The notes beneath the pieces were generated by a model. The model did no database searches. It worked only from the letters and a program-made list of their open reading frames with translations, and was not told the DNA's origin. A stretch of DNA of 15,827 nt, taken from Atopobiaceae bacterium. GTDB lineage: Bacteria; Actinomycetota; Coriobacteriia; Coriobacteriales; Atopobiaceae. Of the stretch, positions 1 to 7,254 are shown piece after piece. Position numbers and translations under genes: made by a program. The stretch covers positions 1 through 15,827 of the forward strand of contig JAFUBJ010000544.1 in the NCBI GenBank assembly GCA_017460265.1, written 5' to 3'. Each line of letters starts with the position of its first letter. Positions within the stretch are counted from its first letter, which is position 1.

Positions 1-153
1 ATCATCCCCATCCCTGGCACCCGCAAGCTGCACCGCCTGAAGGAGAACTTTGGCGCGGCAAACGTGACCATCACGCCTGAGGAGATCGCGGCTATCGACG
101 CCAAGCTAGACACCATGAGCTTCGACGTGTTTGGTGGCCACGCCGCGAAGTAG
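1..153 (+). CDS. Aldo/keto reductase, C-terminal fragment (5' end outside window)
   Basis: Frame 1 is open from the first base to a TAG at 151-153 and encodes the last 50 residues of an aldo/keto reductase. The segment IIPIPGTRKLHRLKENFGA matches the family's C-terminal NADP(H)-binding signature, in which the Arg/Lys cluster after PIPGT contacts the 2'-phosphate of NADPH and the Asn in the following helix contacts the adenine. The helix TPEEIAAIDAKLD and a short tail follow, as in typical members. These enzymes reduce aldehydes, ketones or sugars with NADPH in the cytosol. The catalytic Asp-Tyr-Lys-His residues lie upstream of the window, so substrate class cannot be judged. The gene converges with the ATPase gene at 302-1723; the gap holds a long hairpin. 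Confidence 0.9.
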   Translation: MIPIPGTRKLHRLKENFGAANVTITPEEIAAIDAKLDTMSFDVFGGHAAK

Positions 154-175
154 CGAGCCAACAGATCGCGGGGAT

Positions 176-236
176 GGACGACCAGGACGGAGGCTTTTGT
201 CCCATAGATGGACATCAGCCTCCGCCCTGGTCGTCC
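176..236. terminator. Long imperfect hairpin between convergent genes
   Basis: Two 19-base arms (176-194 and 218-236) pair except at one position, and the 23-base interval contains a second small stem (TGTCC 198-202 with GGACA 210-214). In plus-strand RNA the odd pair is A-C; in minus-strand RNA it becomes a G-U wobble, so the helix is continuous only in RNA from the ATPase side. No T-tract follows on either side, so it is not a textbook intrinsic terminator. It may be a transcript-end stabiliser or one copy of an interspersed palindromic repeat. The terminator role is inferred from its position between two converging genes. Confidence 0.5.
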
Positions 237-301
237 CACGTAGCGAGATTACGCGGAAACGGTGAGATCGGATTGTGACGCAGGGACGCATCCCAGCAAG
301 A

Positions 302-1723
302 CTACTCAAAGAGCTCGTCAATCCTCACAAGCCGTACGTTCCCCGCGCGCTTTGCCTCCCGACGGGCAGAGTCGGCGAATCCAGACTTCGAAAAAACAAA
401 GAGGTGGACTGAGCTCGGCTGATCCATGACCGAGAGCGCCCTTCTCTCAAGTGTCTCGATCACCCACGCATCAACAGCGTCGTTTGTCCATTTGCACTCG
501 CCACAGACGAGCTCTCCGTCACTGCCGGCAGCAACAACATCGACGTCAGCTTGCTCACGTGTGATGACGTCGGTGCCCCACCATGAGCCAACGCGCGAGG
601 GCAGAACGTCAATGCTTCCCTCCGCCATGCGCCGTATCACCCACTGTCGGCAGACGTCCTCAAACGCATGCCCCACAAAGGCAGCAAAATGGTTGTGGCA
701 TATGCGCTTTGCCACCGCATCTGTCTGTCCGAAGTCAATAGCCTGCTCGTAGCGCGGGACAAACGAATGCCAGAACCGGAAGAGGTTGTCGGCAATCCGA
801 TAGGTGACCTGCTTCTTGTTTGCCCTGCCAACAGGGGTATCGCGCCGCACGATTCCGAGCTCGGAAAGCCGCTTGAGATACTCGTTCACGTTCGGCCCCT
901 GGATGCCGGTTGCATCAGCAATCTCGTTTGGTCGAGACCGCCCTGATGACACCGCGTCAATGACCGCGGCGTAAGGTGCTGGAGAGCTTACCTCCTGCAG
1001 CAAGAAGCTCTTGGGCTCGACGTACAGAAACCTTCCTTGCCCAAGCATCCGGTTGGCAATATTCCACTCCGTCGAGTGAGCAGCCTCGAGCTGCTCAAGA
1101 TAGAGCGGCACTCCCCCCACCAGCGAGTAGAGCTCTACCGCGCGGATAGGGTCTTTTGTAGCGAGTAGCTTGCTGGAATCAAGATAATCAAAGGTCTCGA
1201 GCTTGAGCTGCGCAGTACGCCTTCCGTAGAGAGGGCTCTTCTCACCCAGGACTTGGTGTTCCATAAACGTCATCGACGAGCCACAGAGGATGAGCATGAG
1301 CTTGCTCGTATCCTTATGGGCATCGGCGAGACGCTGCAGGAGTGACGAAACGCCCAGGTATGACTTGGCAAGATACGGATACTCGTCAATCACCAGAATG
1401 GTACGTTCTTCGCGGGCCTCTTCGAACGCCCTCGCAAACGCAGCTTCGAAGCTGGGAAAGATGGGCACGTCGGTTGCGTAGCCAACATCGGCTCCCAAGG
1501 GGTCATACCAGGCGAGAATCGCCGAGCTCAGACGTTCAAGGTTCTCTCGCGCGGTGGTCTCCCCCGCCGTGAAGAAGTGGACCCGAGGTTTTCCTGAAAC
1601 GAACTCATTCAGAAGGCGCGTCTTTCCGACACGGCGTCTCCCCCACACCGGTATGAGCTGAAATGTCCCAGCTTGGTAGAGCTCTTCGAGAATCTGAAGC
1701 TCCGTATCTCTCGCAACGAACAT
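302..1723 (-). CDS. AAA-type ATPase with C-terminal PD-(D/E)XK-like (DUF234-type) domain
   Basis: A 473-residue cytoplasmic protein of the archaeal-type ATPase/DUF234 group. Walker A is GRRRVGKT (28-35), Walker B is LVIDEYPYL (about 110-118) and a sensor-like LILCGSS lies at 144-150. Residues about 255-300 look like a winged helix (PNEIADATGI, then NEYLKRLSELGIV). The C-terminal part has E355, DVDVV (393-397) and GECKW (408-412), the spacing of a PD-(D/E)XK nuclease core. I chose the ATG at 1723 because GGAG sits five bases upstream and the protein then begins MFVARDTELQ, as homologues do; the in-frame ATG at 1738 has no such site. The family's role is unsettled; proposals include defence-like or mobile-element functions. 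GC here (about 47-58% in two lines counted) is below that of neighbours, suggesting acquisition. No partner gene is adjacent. Confidence 0.85.
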   Translation of the reverse strand: MFVARDTELQILEELYQAGTFQLIPVWGRRRVGKTRLLNEFVSGKPRVHFFTAGETTARENLERLSSAILAWYDPLGADVGYATDVPIFPSFEAAFARAFEEAREERTILVIDEYPYLAKSYLGVSSLLQRLADAHKDTSKLMLILCGSSMTFMEHQVLGEKSPLYGRRTAQLKLETFDYLDSSKLLATKDPIRAVELYSLVGGVPLYLEQLEAAHSTEWNIANRMLGQGRFLYVEPKSFLLQEVSSPAPYAAVIDAVSSGRSRPNEIADATGIQGPNVNEYLKRLSELGIVRRDTPVGRANKKQVTYRIADNLFRFWHSFVPRYEQAIDFGQTDAVAKRICHNHFAAFVGHAFEDVCRQWVIRRMAEGSIDVLPSRVGSWWGTDVITREQADVDVVAAGSDGELVCGECKWTNDAVDAWVIETLERRALSVMDQPSSVHLFVFSKSGFADSARREAKRAGNVRLVRIDELFE

Positions 1724-1745
1724 AGCAGCTCCATTCATATGCTTA

Positions 1746-1792
1746 ACTATAGTATTTCTCAATATAGTATAGCACACTATAGTATTTATCGT
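1746..1792. repeat. Three 15-bp tandem repeats, AT-rich promoter region of the ATPase gene
   Basis: The octamer TATAGTAT starts at 1748, 1763 and 1778, exactly 15 bases apart. Copies 1 and 3 carry the longer ACTATAGTATTT (1746-1757 and 1776-1787), whose core ACTATAGT is self-complementary. The repeats lie just upstream of the ATPase start (ATG at 1723). Read on the minus strand they contain TATACT- and TACTAT-like -10 hexamers. Phased copies of a palindromic core within a promoter suggest a cooperative operator, perhaps autoregulatory; that is inference. The surrounding AT-rich patch is unlike the rest of the window. Confidence 0.6.
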
Positions 1793-1868
1793 TCTTGAAG
1801 ATAAAGAGGTAGCCACCCAGCGCGCCGTGCGTACGCAGGTATGGCCGTCAGCGCCCCACCGCATCCCA

Positions 1869-3179
1869 TCATGAGCTGGCAGGAAGCAGCACGTCAACGG
1901 AGCGCGTTATGCCGCGTGACGCGACCACCACCGAGCCACCCAGCCGCTCAACCAACGCACGAGCCTGGTCAAGCCGCACATCGCCTTCAGTCTTCTCCGC
2001 CGAGAAGCACTCCACATGGAGGGCGGCCATCGCACCAACGCGCCTCAGCGTAAGCGACACGGTACGCAGCTCCGCATCCGCCTGGGCGCGCGCCTCGTCC
2101 AACGCAACGTCCAGCACATCCCCAAAGAGCGCATAGAGGTCCACGGCACTCATCCACATAAGCGCCGAGCCGTCCGCAATGCACGAGAGCGTGATGCCCT
2201 CCCGCTGGCAGAGCAAGCTCTTCTCGGTCAGGATGGTATCCAGCGCGTCATGGCCCGTGCGCACCTGCGCCCCGTACACGTCAATGTCGCGCGCTACCTC
2301 GGCAAGGGTCTCGCGGTCGACCTCCGCAGCGTCGAGCTCGCGCAGCACCTGGTGACGGATATCGTGCACGCGCCGGTTGACCGCGGCAATGGTCTCACGC
2401 GAGAGCTCGTACTGACGCTCGCGCTCGGCCGAGAGCTGTGCCGCCATGGCAATCTCTGACTTGAGACGCGCATTGACCAGCATCTCGTACTCGGCGTACA
2501 GAATGAACACGCTCACCGCCGCATGCACCAGACGCAGCGTGACCAGAAAGCCAAACGACGCAGACGAGTCGAGCCCGCGAATCACCACGTCATAGCCAAT
2601 CACCACAAGGATGACGAGACCAATCATCCCCAGCATACTGCGCGACTCCTCGCCCATGCGCCCGATGCGGTCCACGCGGCAAATGAACGGCCGGTAGCAG
2701 AGGCCCACAACCAGCACGACCCCAAGCGACGAAACCACGAACCGCGCCGCGTCGCTCATGGGAGCGCCCACCGCGTGCTCCACGACCACGCGCGTCAACT
2801 CGCCCAACCCGGTTCCGAGGTTCTGCATGGTATAGCCCGCCGTCGTGGCAAGCGCGGCATTCCACACGCTCGTATCCAGGCAGTGAAGGATCGCAGGGAC
2901 AAACGACACCATCAGAAGCGAGTAGCTCATAAAGTTGATGACATAACGCAACGTCTGGAGCTCAGAGGAGCCCAGGTAGACCATCACGTTGACGGCCAAG
3001 TCGATGAGGAGCATGCACATGATGGCCGCAGCAGCGCGGCGCGTGAGGTCCTCTCGTGGCGGCTGCTTGCGAACAAGCAGGCACATGGGCACCGCAAACT
3101 GCAGGAACTCGACGAGCACCACCGCGATGGCGATACCGATGGAGAGCACCGGGTGCTCGAGCGACTGGAGGGCGCCCAC
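1869..3179 (-). CDS. GHKL-type sensor histidine kinase, AgrC/VirS-like, with degenerate ATP-binding boxes
   Basis: A 436-residue membrane sensor. Hydrophobic stretches near 11-36, 48-70, 78-100, 145-166, 182-201 and 210-230 (about six helices) form the input domain. A linker (240-265) leads to VHDIRHQVLREL, with likely phospho-acceptor H272, and to GHDALDTILTEK (309-320), the usual HPK10-type continuation. The catalytic domain is odd: the N-box position reads DVLDVALDEA (354-363), where active kinases have NLLDNA-type Asn residues, and no GxGL G-box precedes LVERLGGSV (409-417). The GTG start at 3179, two bases after the regulator's stop, has GGCGGGG about ten bases upstream; the frame is open further upstream, but that would overlap the regulator gene. 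The pair is probably translationally coupled. Whether it still binds ATP is doubtful. Confidence 0.85.
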   Translation of the reverse strand: MGALQSLEHPVLSIGIAIAVVLVEFLQFAVPMCLLVRKQPPREDLTRRAAAAIMCMLLIDLAVNVMVYLGSSELQTLRYVINFMSYSLLMVSFVPAILHCLDTSVWNAALATTAGYTMQNLGTGLGELTRVVVEHAVGAPMSDAARFVVSSLGVVLVVGLCYRPFICRVDRIGRMGEESRSMLGMIGLVILVVIGYDVVIRGLDSSASFGFLVTLRLVHAAVSVFILYAEYEMLVNARLKSEIAMAAQLSAERERQYELSRETIAAVNRRVHDIRHQVLRELDAAEVDRETLAEVARDIDVYGAQVRTGHDALDTILTEKSLLCQREGITLSCIADGSALMWMSAVDLYALFGDVLDVALDEARAQADAELRTVSLTLRRVGAMAALHVECFSAEKTEGDVRLDQARALVERLGGSVVVASRGITRSVDVLLPASS

Positions 3180-3181
3180 GG

Positions 3182-3892
3182 CTACACAGCCCCGCCCACG
3201 TACGCCGTAATGGCCTCCAGGCAGCGGCGCTTGTTGGCACGGCTGATCCACACCACGTCGCCGGTGGAGAGCGTCACCTCGGCATCACGAACGCCACGCA
3301 CATGCGCCATGTTCACGATGCAGCCGGACGAGATCTTGAGGAACGGGCCCCCTCCCAGCTCTGCCTCTACGGCCCGCAGGCTTCCACGCACGCCAAAGGT
3401 CTCGCCGTCAGCAAGGTGATACCTCATCGTGTGCTCATGCACGTCAACAAATACCAGGTCACGGTCGCGAAAGATGCGCACGCCCTCGCGCGGGCGCACC
3501 GTGATGGTGCGCCCCTCGTCGCGTTTCATGGCACGCATGGCGCGCTCCATGCGCAGGTAGAAGTCACCATACGTGAAGGGCTTCACGATGAAGTCGAGCG
3601 CATCCACCGCATACCCGTGGACTGCGTAGGCGGCCAGGTTGGTCACAAAGATGAGGGGCGTGGTGTGATTGTGCTCGCGCAGCTCCTCTGCCGCCTCCAT
3701 GCCGTTCATGCCCGGCATGTCAATGTCCATGAAGATGAGGTCGAAGGGGCCCGCCTGCTCGTCTACCGCCAGCGGAGACGCGGCCCACGTCACGTCAAAG
3801 CGCTCGCCTCTCTCGTCACCATAACGAGCAAGTGCCGTCCGCAACGCATCGGCTGCCTGTTCTTCGTCCTCAACGATGAGTATCCGATACAT
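3182..3892 (-). CDS. LytTR-family response regulator (AgrA/VirR-like)
   Basis: A 236-residue two-domain regulator. The receiver domain (about 1-120) has acidic pocket residues E8-D9-E10, phospho-acceptor D56 in IFMDIDMPG, T84 in IFVTN and K104 in FIVKPF, so all key residues are present. A LytTR DNA-binding domain follows (about 135-232; e.g. FLKISSGCIVNMAHV then WISRANKRRCLEAI). LytTR regulators bind paired 9-bp direct repeats upstream of target genes. The start at 3892 is preceded by AGGAGG with eight bases of spacing and begins MYRILIVEDE. The gene is first in an operon with the sensor kinase and is divergent from the GH3 gene across 163 bases, so the GH3 gene is the obvious candidate target. 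Confidence 0.93.
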   Translation of the reverse strand: MYRILIVEDEEQAADALRTALARYGDERGERFDVTWAASPLAVDEQAGPFDLIFMDIDMPGMNGMEAAEELREHNHTTPLIFVTNLAAYAVHGYAVDALDFIVKPFTYGDFYLRMERAMRAMKRDEGRTITVRPREGVRIFRDRDLVFVDVHEHTMRYHLADGETFGVRGSLRAVEAELGGGPFLKISSGCIVNMAHVRGVRDAEVTLSTGDVVWISRANKRRCLEAITAYVGGAV

Positions 3893-3912
3893 ATTGATTC
3901 CCTCCTCTCTCG

Positions 3913-3921
3913 ACCATACCA
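3913..3921 (-). promoter_or_regulatory. Candidate extended -10 for the regulator/kinase operon
   Basis: On the minus strand TGG followed by TATGGT (hexamer at 3918-3913) forms an extended -10 motif about 20 bases upstream of the regulator ATG. No good -35 hexamer is seen 16-18 bases upstream, which is compatible with an extended -10 promoter or an activator-dependent one. Confidence 0.35.
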
Positions 3922-3983
3922 AAGATGTAGGGCGACGGACGGCCAGAGCCATGCCCGATTCCGCTCGTTGCCGCACCGATTCT

Positions 3984-4009
3984 GACAGGATCGGCACGAC
4001 GATGCTGTC
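3984..4009. promoter_or_regulatory. Dyad between response regulator and GH3 genes, candidate operator
   Basis: GACAGGATC (3984-3992) and GATGCTGTC (4001-4009) are inverted repeats matching at 8 of 9 positions around an 8-base spacer. The element lies 46 bases upstream of the GH3 start and 92 bases upstream of the regulator start, in the only intergenic space the divergent genes share. It is an inverted repeat rather than the 9-bp direct repeat normal for LytTR proteins, so the binding protein is not clear. Confidence 0.4.
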
Positions 4010-4055
4010 CGACCTACTTTGTAGCCAGTGGAAAACCCTCGGAAGGGAGAGGCAT

Positions 4056-7000
4056 ATGGCCAAGATGAAGGGCGGCCAGCCCAAGCGCAAGATGAGCAAC
4101 ACCGCATACCGCGTGCTGCACGGCATCGGCATTACCCTGCTCGTGCTGGTCATGGCGCTGGCAAACGTTGCGGGGTCAGTCGCAAGCGGCCTGCTCAACA
4201 GCTACGTGGGCACCGGCAAGAGCTCCATCGTCACACCTGCTGACAAGGCGGATTGGGACGGGACGTTCTACGACGTGAAGTACGCCAACGCCGAGGAGGC
4301 CAAGGAGGCCGCCTACGCCGTGGCGCGCCAGATTCAGGACGAGGGCACGGTGCTGCTCTCCAACAACGGCGCGCTTCCGCTGGCCGCTGGCTCGACGGTA
4401 CGTCCCTTTGGCTACGCCTACGAGAACCCCATCTACGGCCAGCTCACCACCGGTGGCTCTGCCAAGATGGCCAAGAACCCGGTGACCCCCGAGCAAGGTC
4501 TTGCGGGCTTTGTCATCGACACGGCGGCCGTTGACGCCATGCACGCCGCGGGCGAGCCTGTGGTGACCATCGAGGCCGCCGACACGCACGCCGCGGGCGA
4601 GGCTGGCTCCATGCTGGGTGGCGACTGCAAGCTCTATGAGTACGACGCCTCCATCTATGACGGCCTGGCCGCTGCCGAGCCCGGAACCACCGGCATCGTC
4701 TTCATCACTCGCACCGGCCAGGAGGGCCAGGACCAGAAGTTTGACGCCTACGAGGACGGCACCCCGCACTACCTGGCGCTTTCTGCCAACGAGAAGGGTG
4801 CCATCGCAGCCTCCAAGGCCACCTGCGACAAGACCGTGGTTGTGCTCGTGGGCTCTGCCGTCATGGAGTTTGGTGAGCTCGTCGAGGGCGACCTCGCCGT
4901 TGACGCCATCCTCTACTACGGCCACTGCGGCGACCGCGGCTTTGCCGCCTTTGGCGACATCCTGACGGGCGCCGTCAACCCCTCCGGCCACACCGTGGAC
5001 ATCTGGCCCGCCGACCTCACTGCCGGCCCCACCTACACGGCCCTTGGTGAGCACACCTACGACAACCTGCCCACTGCTTCTGGGAGCTACACCGACGGTG
5101 GCGAGTTCAATCGCACCTTCAACGAGTACCGCGAGGGCGTGTACATGGGATACCGTTGGTACGAAACTGCTGACGAGGTCGACCCCAGCTTTGACTACGA
5201 CGCTGCCGTCGTGTTCCCCTTTGGGCACGGGCTCTCCTACACCACCTTTGAGAAGACGCTGGACAACGTGGTGCTGAGCAACTGCACCGTGACCGCCACC
5301 GTGACCGTGACCAACACGGGCACCGTTGCCGGCAAGGACGTGGTGCAGCTTTACGCGTCCAGCCCCTACACCGAGCTTGACCGCGAGCTGAGCATCGAGA
5401 AGCCGTCGTGCTACTTGGTGGCCTTTGATAAGACCGGGCTGCTTGAGCCGGGCGCGAGCGAGACTGTAACCCTCACCTTCTCCACCGACGACCTCTGCTC
5501 CTATAGCTACGCCCACGCCAACGCCAACGGCACCACGGGCTGCTACGTGCTGGAGGCAGGCGACTACGCCATCAGCCTGCGCGAGAACAGCCACGACGTG
5601 ATCGCGAGCAAGAGCGTGACCGTGACTGAGACCACCCTCTACGACGGCTCCGACAACGCCCACGTGCGTGACGCCGAAAAGCAGATGCAGTCCGCGCTCG
5701 ACACCGAGGGCAACGCCGTCATCGACGCCTCCGCAACCTACCAGGCTGCCACCAACCGCTTCCAGAACATGAGCGACTACATGGCCAACGACTCCGAGCT
5801 GCTCACCCGCGCCGACTGGGCCGGCACCCAGCCCGACGTGCCCGAGACCCGCTCCATCCCCGAGGCCTACACCGAGCGCCACGACCTCTATATCACCTTT
5901 GACCCCGCGACCGACCCCGAGTACGGCGACGTAGAGGGCAGCAAGATCTATGCGGCCGAGGCTCCCACGAGCAACGCGAAGAACGGCCTTGTGGCCTCTG
6001 ACCTGCGCGGCATTGACTACGATGACCCCAAGTGGGACGAGCTGCTGGACCAGATTGACTGGAACGCCGACGCCGAGTCCATCAAGCTCAACTTCTCGGG
6101 CGACGCCTACCTAACGCAGGCCATCGATTCCATCGGCCTTCCCAGCACCCTGGACGAGGACGGCGCCAACGGTCTCAAGGTGCCTGGCGGCGCAGACCAG
6201 GGCTACGACCTCACCAAGTCCTCCTCCACCGGCTTCGCCCCGCTCATGGCCTCCACCTGGAACACCGAGCTCGTCTACGAGATGGCCGCAGCCTTTGGCC
6301 AGGAGGCGCTGCAGCACGCCATCAGCGGCTGGTACGCCCCCGCCATCAACCTGCACCGCTCTGCCTTCTCGGGCCGTGTCTTTGAGTACTACAGCGAGGA
6401 CCCGCTCATCAGCGGCAAGATGGCCGCAGCGGCCGTGTCCGGCGCTGGCGACCAGGGCATGTACTGCTACCTTAAGCACTTCGCGCTGAACGAGACGGAT
6501 ACCGGACGCTCGGCCCTGATCTGCACCTGGGCTGACGAGCAGACCATGCGTGAGCTCTACCTGCGCGCCTTCGAGATCGCCTTCCGCGAGGCTCGCATGA
6601 CCGAGCCTTACGTGGACGAGACGGGCACCATGCAGAGCCGCGTGATGCGCGCCGCCACCGCCAACAGGGCGTCGCAGACCTGCCTTGGCACGCAGCTGGG
6701 CCACACCAACTCCGCGCTGCTCACCGACCTGCTGCGCGGCGAGTGGGGCTTTGAGGGCATGGTCATCTCTGACTACTGGGTGTGGAACGGCGACAACCAC
6801 CGCGACCTTGCCCTGCGTGCCGGCTGCGACACCTACCTCTGCATGCCGATGAGCCTCATGTGGTCCATCAGCGACTACGACTCTGCCACCAGCCGCGCCG
6901 CCATGCGCACCGCCATCCACAACACCGCCTACGCCGTGGTCAACTCCAACGCGATGCAGGGCGTGGTGCCCGGCGCCACCGTGCATGTGGGTCCCGCTAA

Positions 7001-7163
7001 CTGGCAGTACGCCATCTGGGCCATCACGGCCGTGTGCCTGGCGCTCATTGCCAACGCCGTGCGCCTCATCGTGAAGCGCGGCAAGGACGAGCTCGCGCAT
7101 CCTGACCTCTACAAGCGCAGCAAGCGCGCCGAGGCCAAGCTTCAGAAGAAGCTTGCACAGTAG
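4056..7163 (+). CDS. Membrane-anchored GH3 beta-glucosidase with reversed domain order
   Basis: A 1035-residue glycoside hydrolase family 3 protein with swapped domains. After a basic N-terminus and a transmembrane helix (about 21-46) comes the GH3 C-type domain (about 85-400: EGTVLLSNNGALPL, then VNPSGHTVDIWP and FPFGHGLSYTTFE at 387-399). A fibronectin-III-like domain follows (about 405-520), then the (beta/alpha)8 domain (about 690-935) with EYYSEDP (777-783), KHFALNE (807-813) and the nucleophile D906 in GMVISDYW. A second helix (about 984-1006) precedes a Lys/Arg-rich tail, so by the positive-inside rule both ends are cytoplasmic and the enzyme faces outward. It likely removes terminal beta-linked sugars from extracellular glycosides or oligosaccharides. 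The start at 4056 has GGGAGAGG just upstream. Reversed order is known in some rumen bacterial GH3 enzymes; exact substrate is unknown. Confidence 0.9.
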   Translation: MAKMKGGQPKRKMSNTAYRVLHGIGITLLVLVMALANVAGSVASGLLNSYVGTGKSSIVTPADKADWDGTFYDVKYANAEEAKEAAYAVARQIQDEGTVLLSNNGALPLAAGSTVRPFGYAYENPIYGQLTTGGSAKMAKNPVTPEQGLAGFVIDTAAVDAMHAAGEPVVTIEAADTHAAGEAGSMLGGDCKLYEYDASIYDGLAAAEPGTTGIVFITRTGQEGQDQKFDAYEDGTPHYLALSANEKGAIAASKATCDKTVVVLVGSAVMEFGELVEGDLAVDAILYYGHCGDRGFAAFGDILTGAVNPSGHTVDIWPADLTAGPTYTALGEHTYDNLPTASGSYTDGGEFNRTFNEYREGVYMGYRWYETADEVDPSFDYDAAVVFPFGHGLSYTTFEKTLDNVVLSNCTVTATVTVTNTGTVAGKDVVQLYASSPYTELDRELSIEKPSCYLVAFDKTGLLEPGASETVTLTFSTDDLCSYSYAHANANGTTGCYVLEAGDYAISLRENSHDVIASKSVTVTETTLYDGSDNAHVRDAEKQMQSALDTEGNAVIDASATYQAATNRFQNMSDYMANDSELLTRADWAGTQPDVPETRSIPEAYTERHDLYITFDPATDPEYGDVEGSKIYAAEAPTSNAKNGLVASDLRGIDYDDPKWDELLDQIDWNADAESIKLNFSGDAYLTQAIDSIGLPSTLDEDGANGLKVPGGADQGYDLTKSSSTGFAPLMASTWNTELVYEMAAAFGQEALQHAISGWYAPAINLHRSAFSGRVFEYYSEDPLISGKMAAAAVSGAGDQGMYCYLKHFALNETDTGRSALICTWADEQTMRELYLRAFEIAFREARMTEPYVDETGTMQSRVMRAATANRASQTCLGTQLGHTNSALLTDLLRGEWGFEGMVISDYWVWNGDNHRDLALRAGCDTYLCMPMSLMWSISDYDSATSRAAMRTAIHNTAYAVVNSNAMQGVVPGATVHVGPANWQYAIWAITAVCLALIANAVRLIVKRGKDELAHPDLYKRSKRAEAKLQKKLAQ

Positions 7164-7186
7164 AATCGAATAGCGACCCTAAGACC

Positions 7187-7237
7187 TTTGGGGGTAGCCC
7201 CCTGTGCGCTTTGGGGGTAGCCCCCTAAGCGCACAGG
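7187..7237. terminator. Compound bidirectional terminator with a duplicated hairpin
   Basis: The 17-base unit TTTGGGGGTAGCCCCCT occurs twice (7187-7203 and 7210-7226); each folds as five G-C pairs with a TAG loop. The second copy is enclosed by an 11-bp perfect outer stem (7201-7211 with 7227-7237), giving 11 pairs, a T-T mismatch and 5 pairs. The first hairpin's last bases overlap the outer stem, so the two compete slightly. It lies between the converging GH3 and LysR genes. There is no long T-tract, so termination strength is inferred from stem stability. Confidence 0.7.
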
Positions 7238-7254
7238 ACGGCTAGACCGCCAGG

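Noticed and set aside
1746..1792. CRISPR-like or plasmid-iteron array
   Set aside because: Only three 15-bp units with no spacers of constant length and no cas or replication gene nearby; a promoter operator is the simpler reading.
1828..1837. TGCGTACGCA, a perfect 10-bp palindrome between the kinase and ATPase genes
   Set aside because: Short and isolated, about 105 bases from the ATPase start; such GC-rich palindromes arise by chance at this composition, so I do not call an operator.
2523..3419. Plus-strand open frame over the kinase/regulator junction
   Set aside because: Arg/His-rich translation without a domain; it crosses two well-supported minus-strand genes.
4176..5882. Long open frame antisense to the GH3 gene (and another at 6111-7100)
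   Set aside because: Composition is low-complexity Val/Gly/His-rich, typical of the reverse frame of GC-rich genes; no ribosome-binding site or recognisable domain, and the plus-strand GH3 protein accounts for the region.
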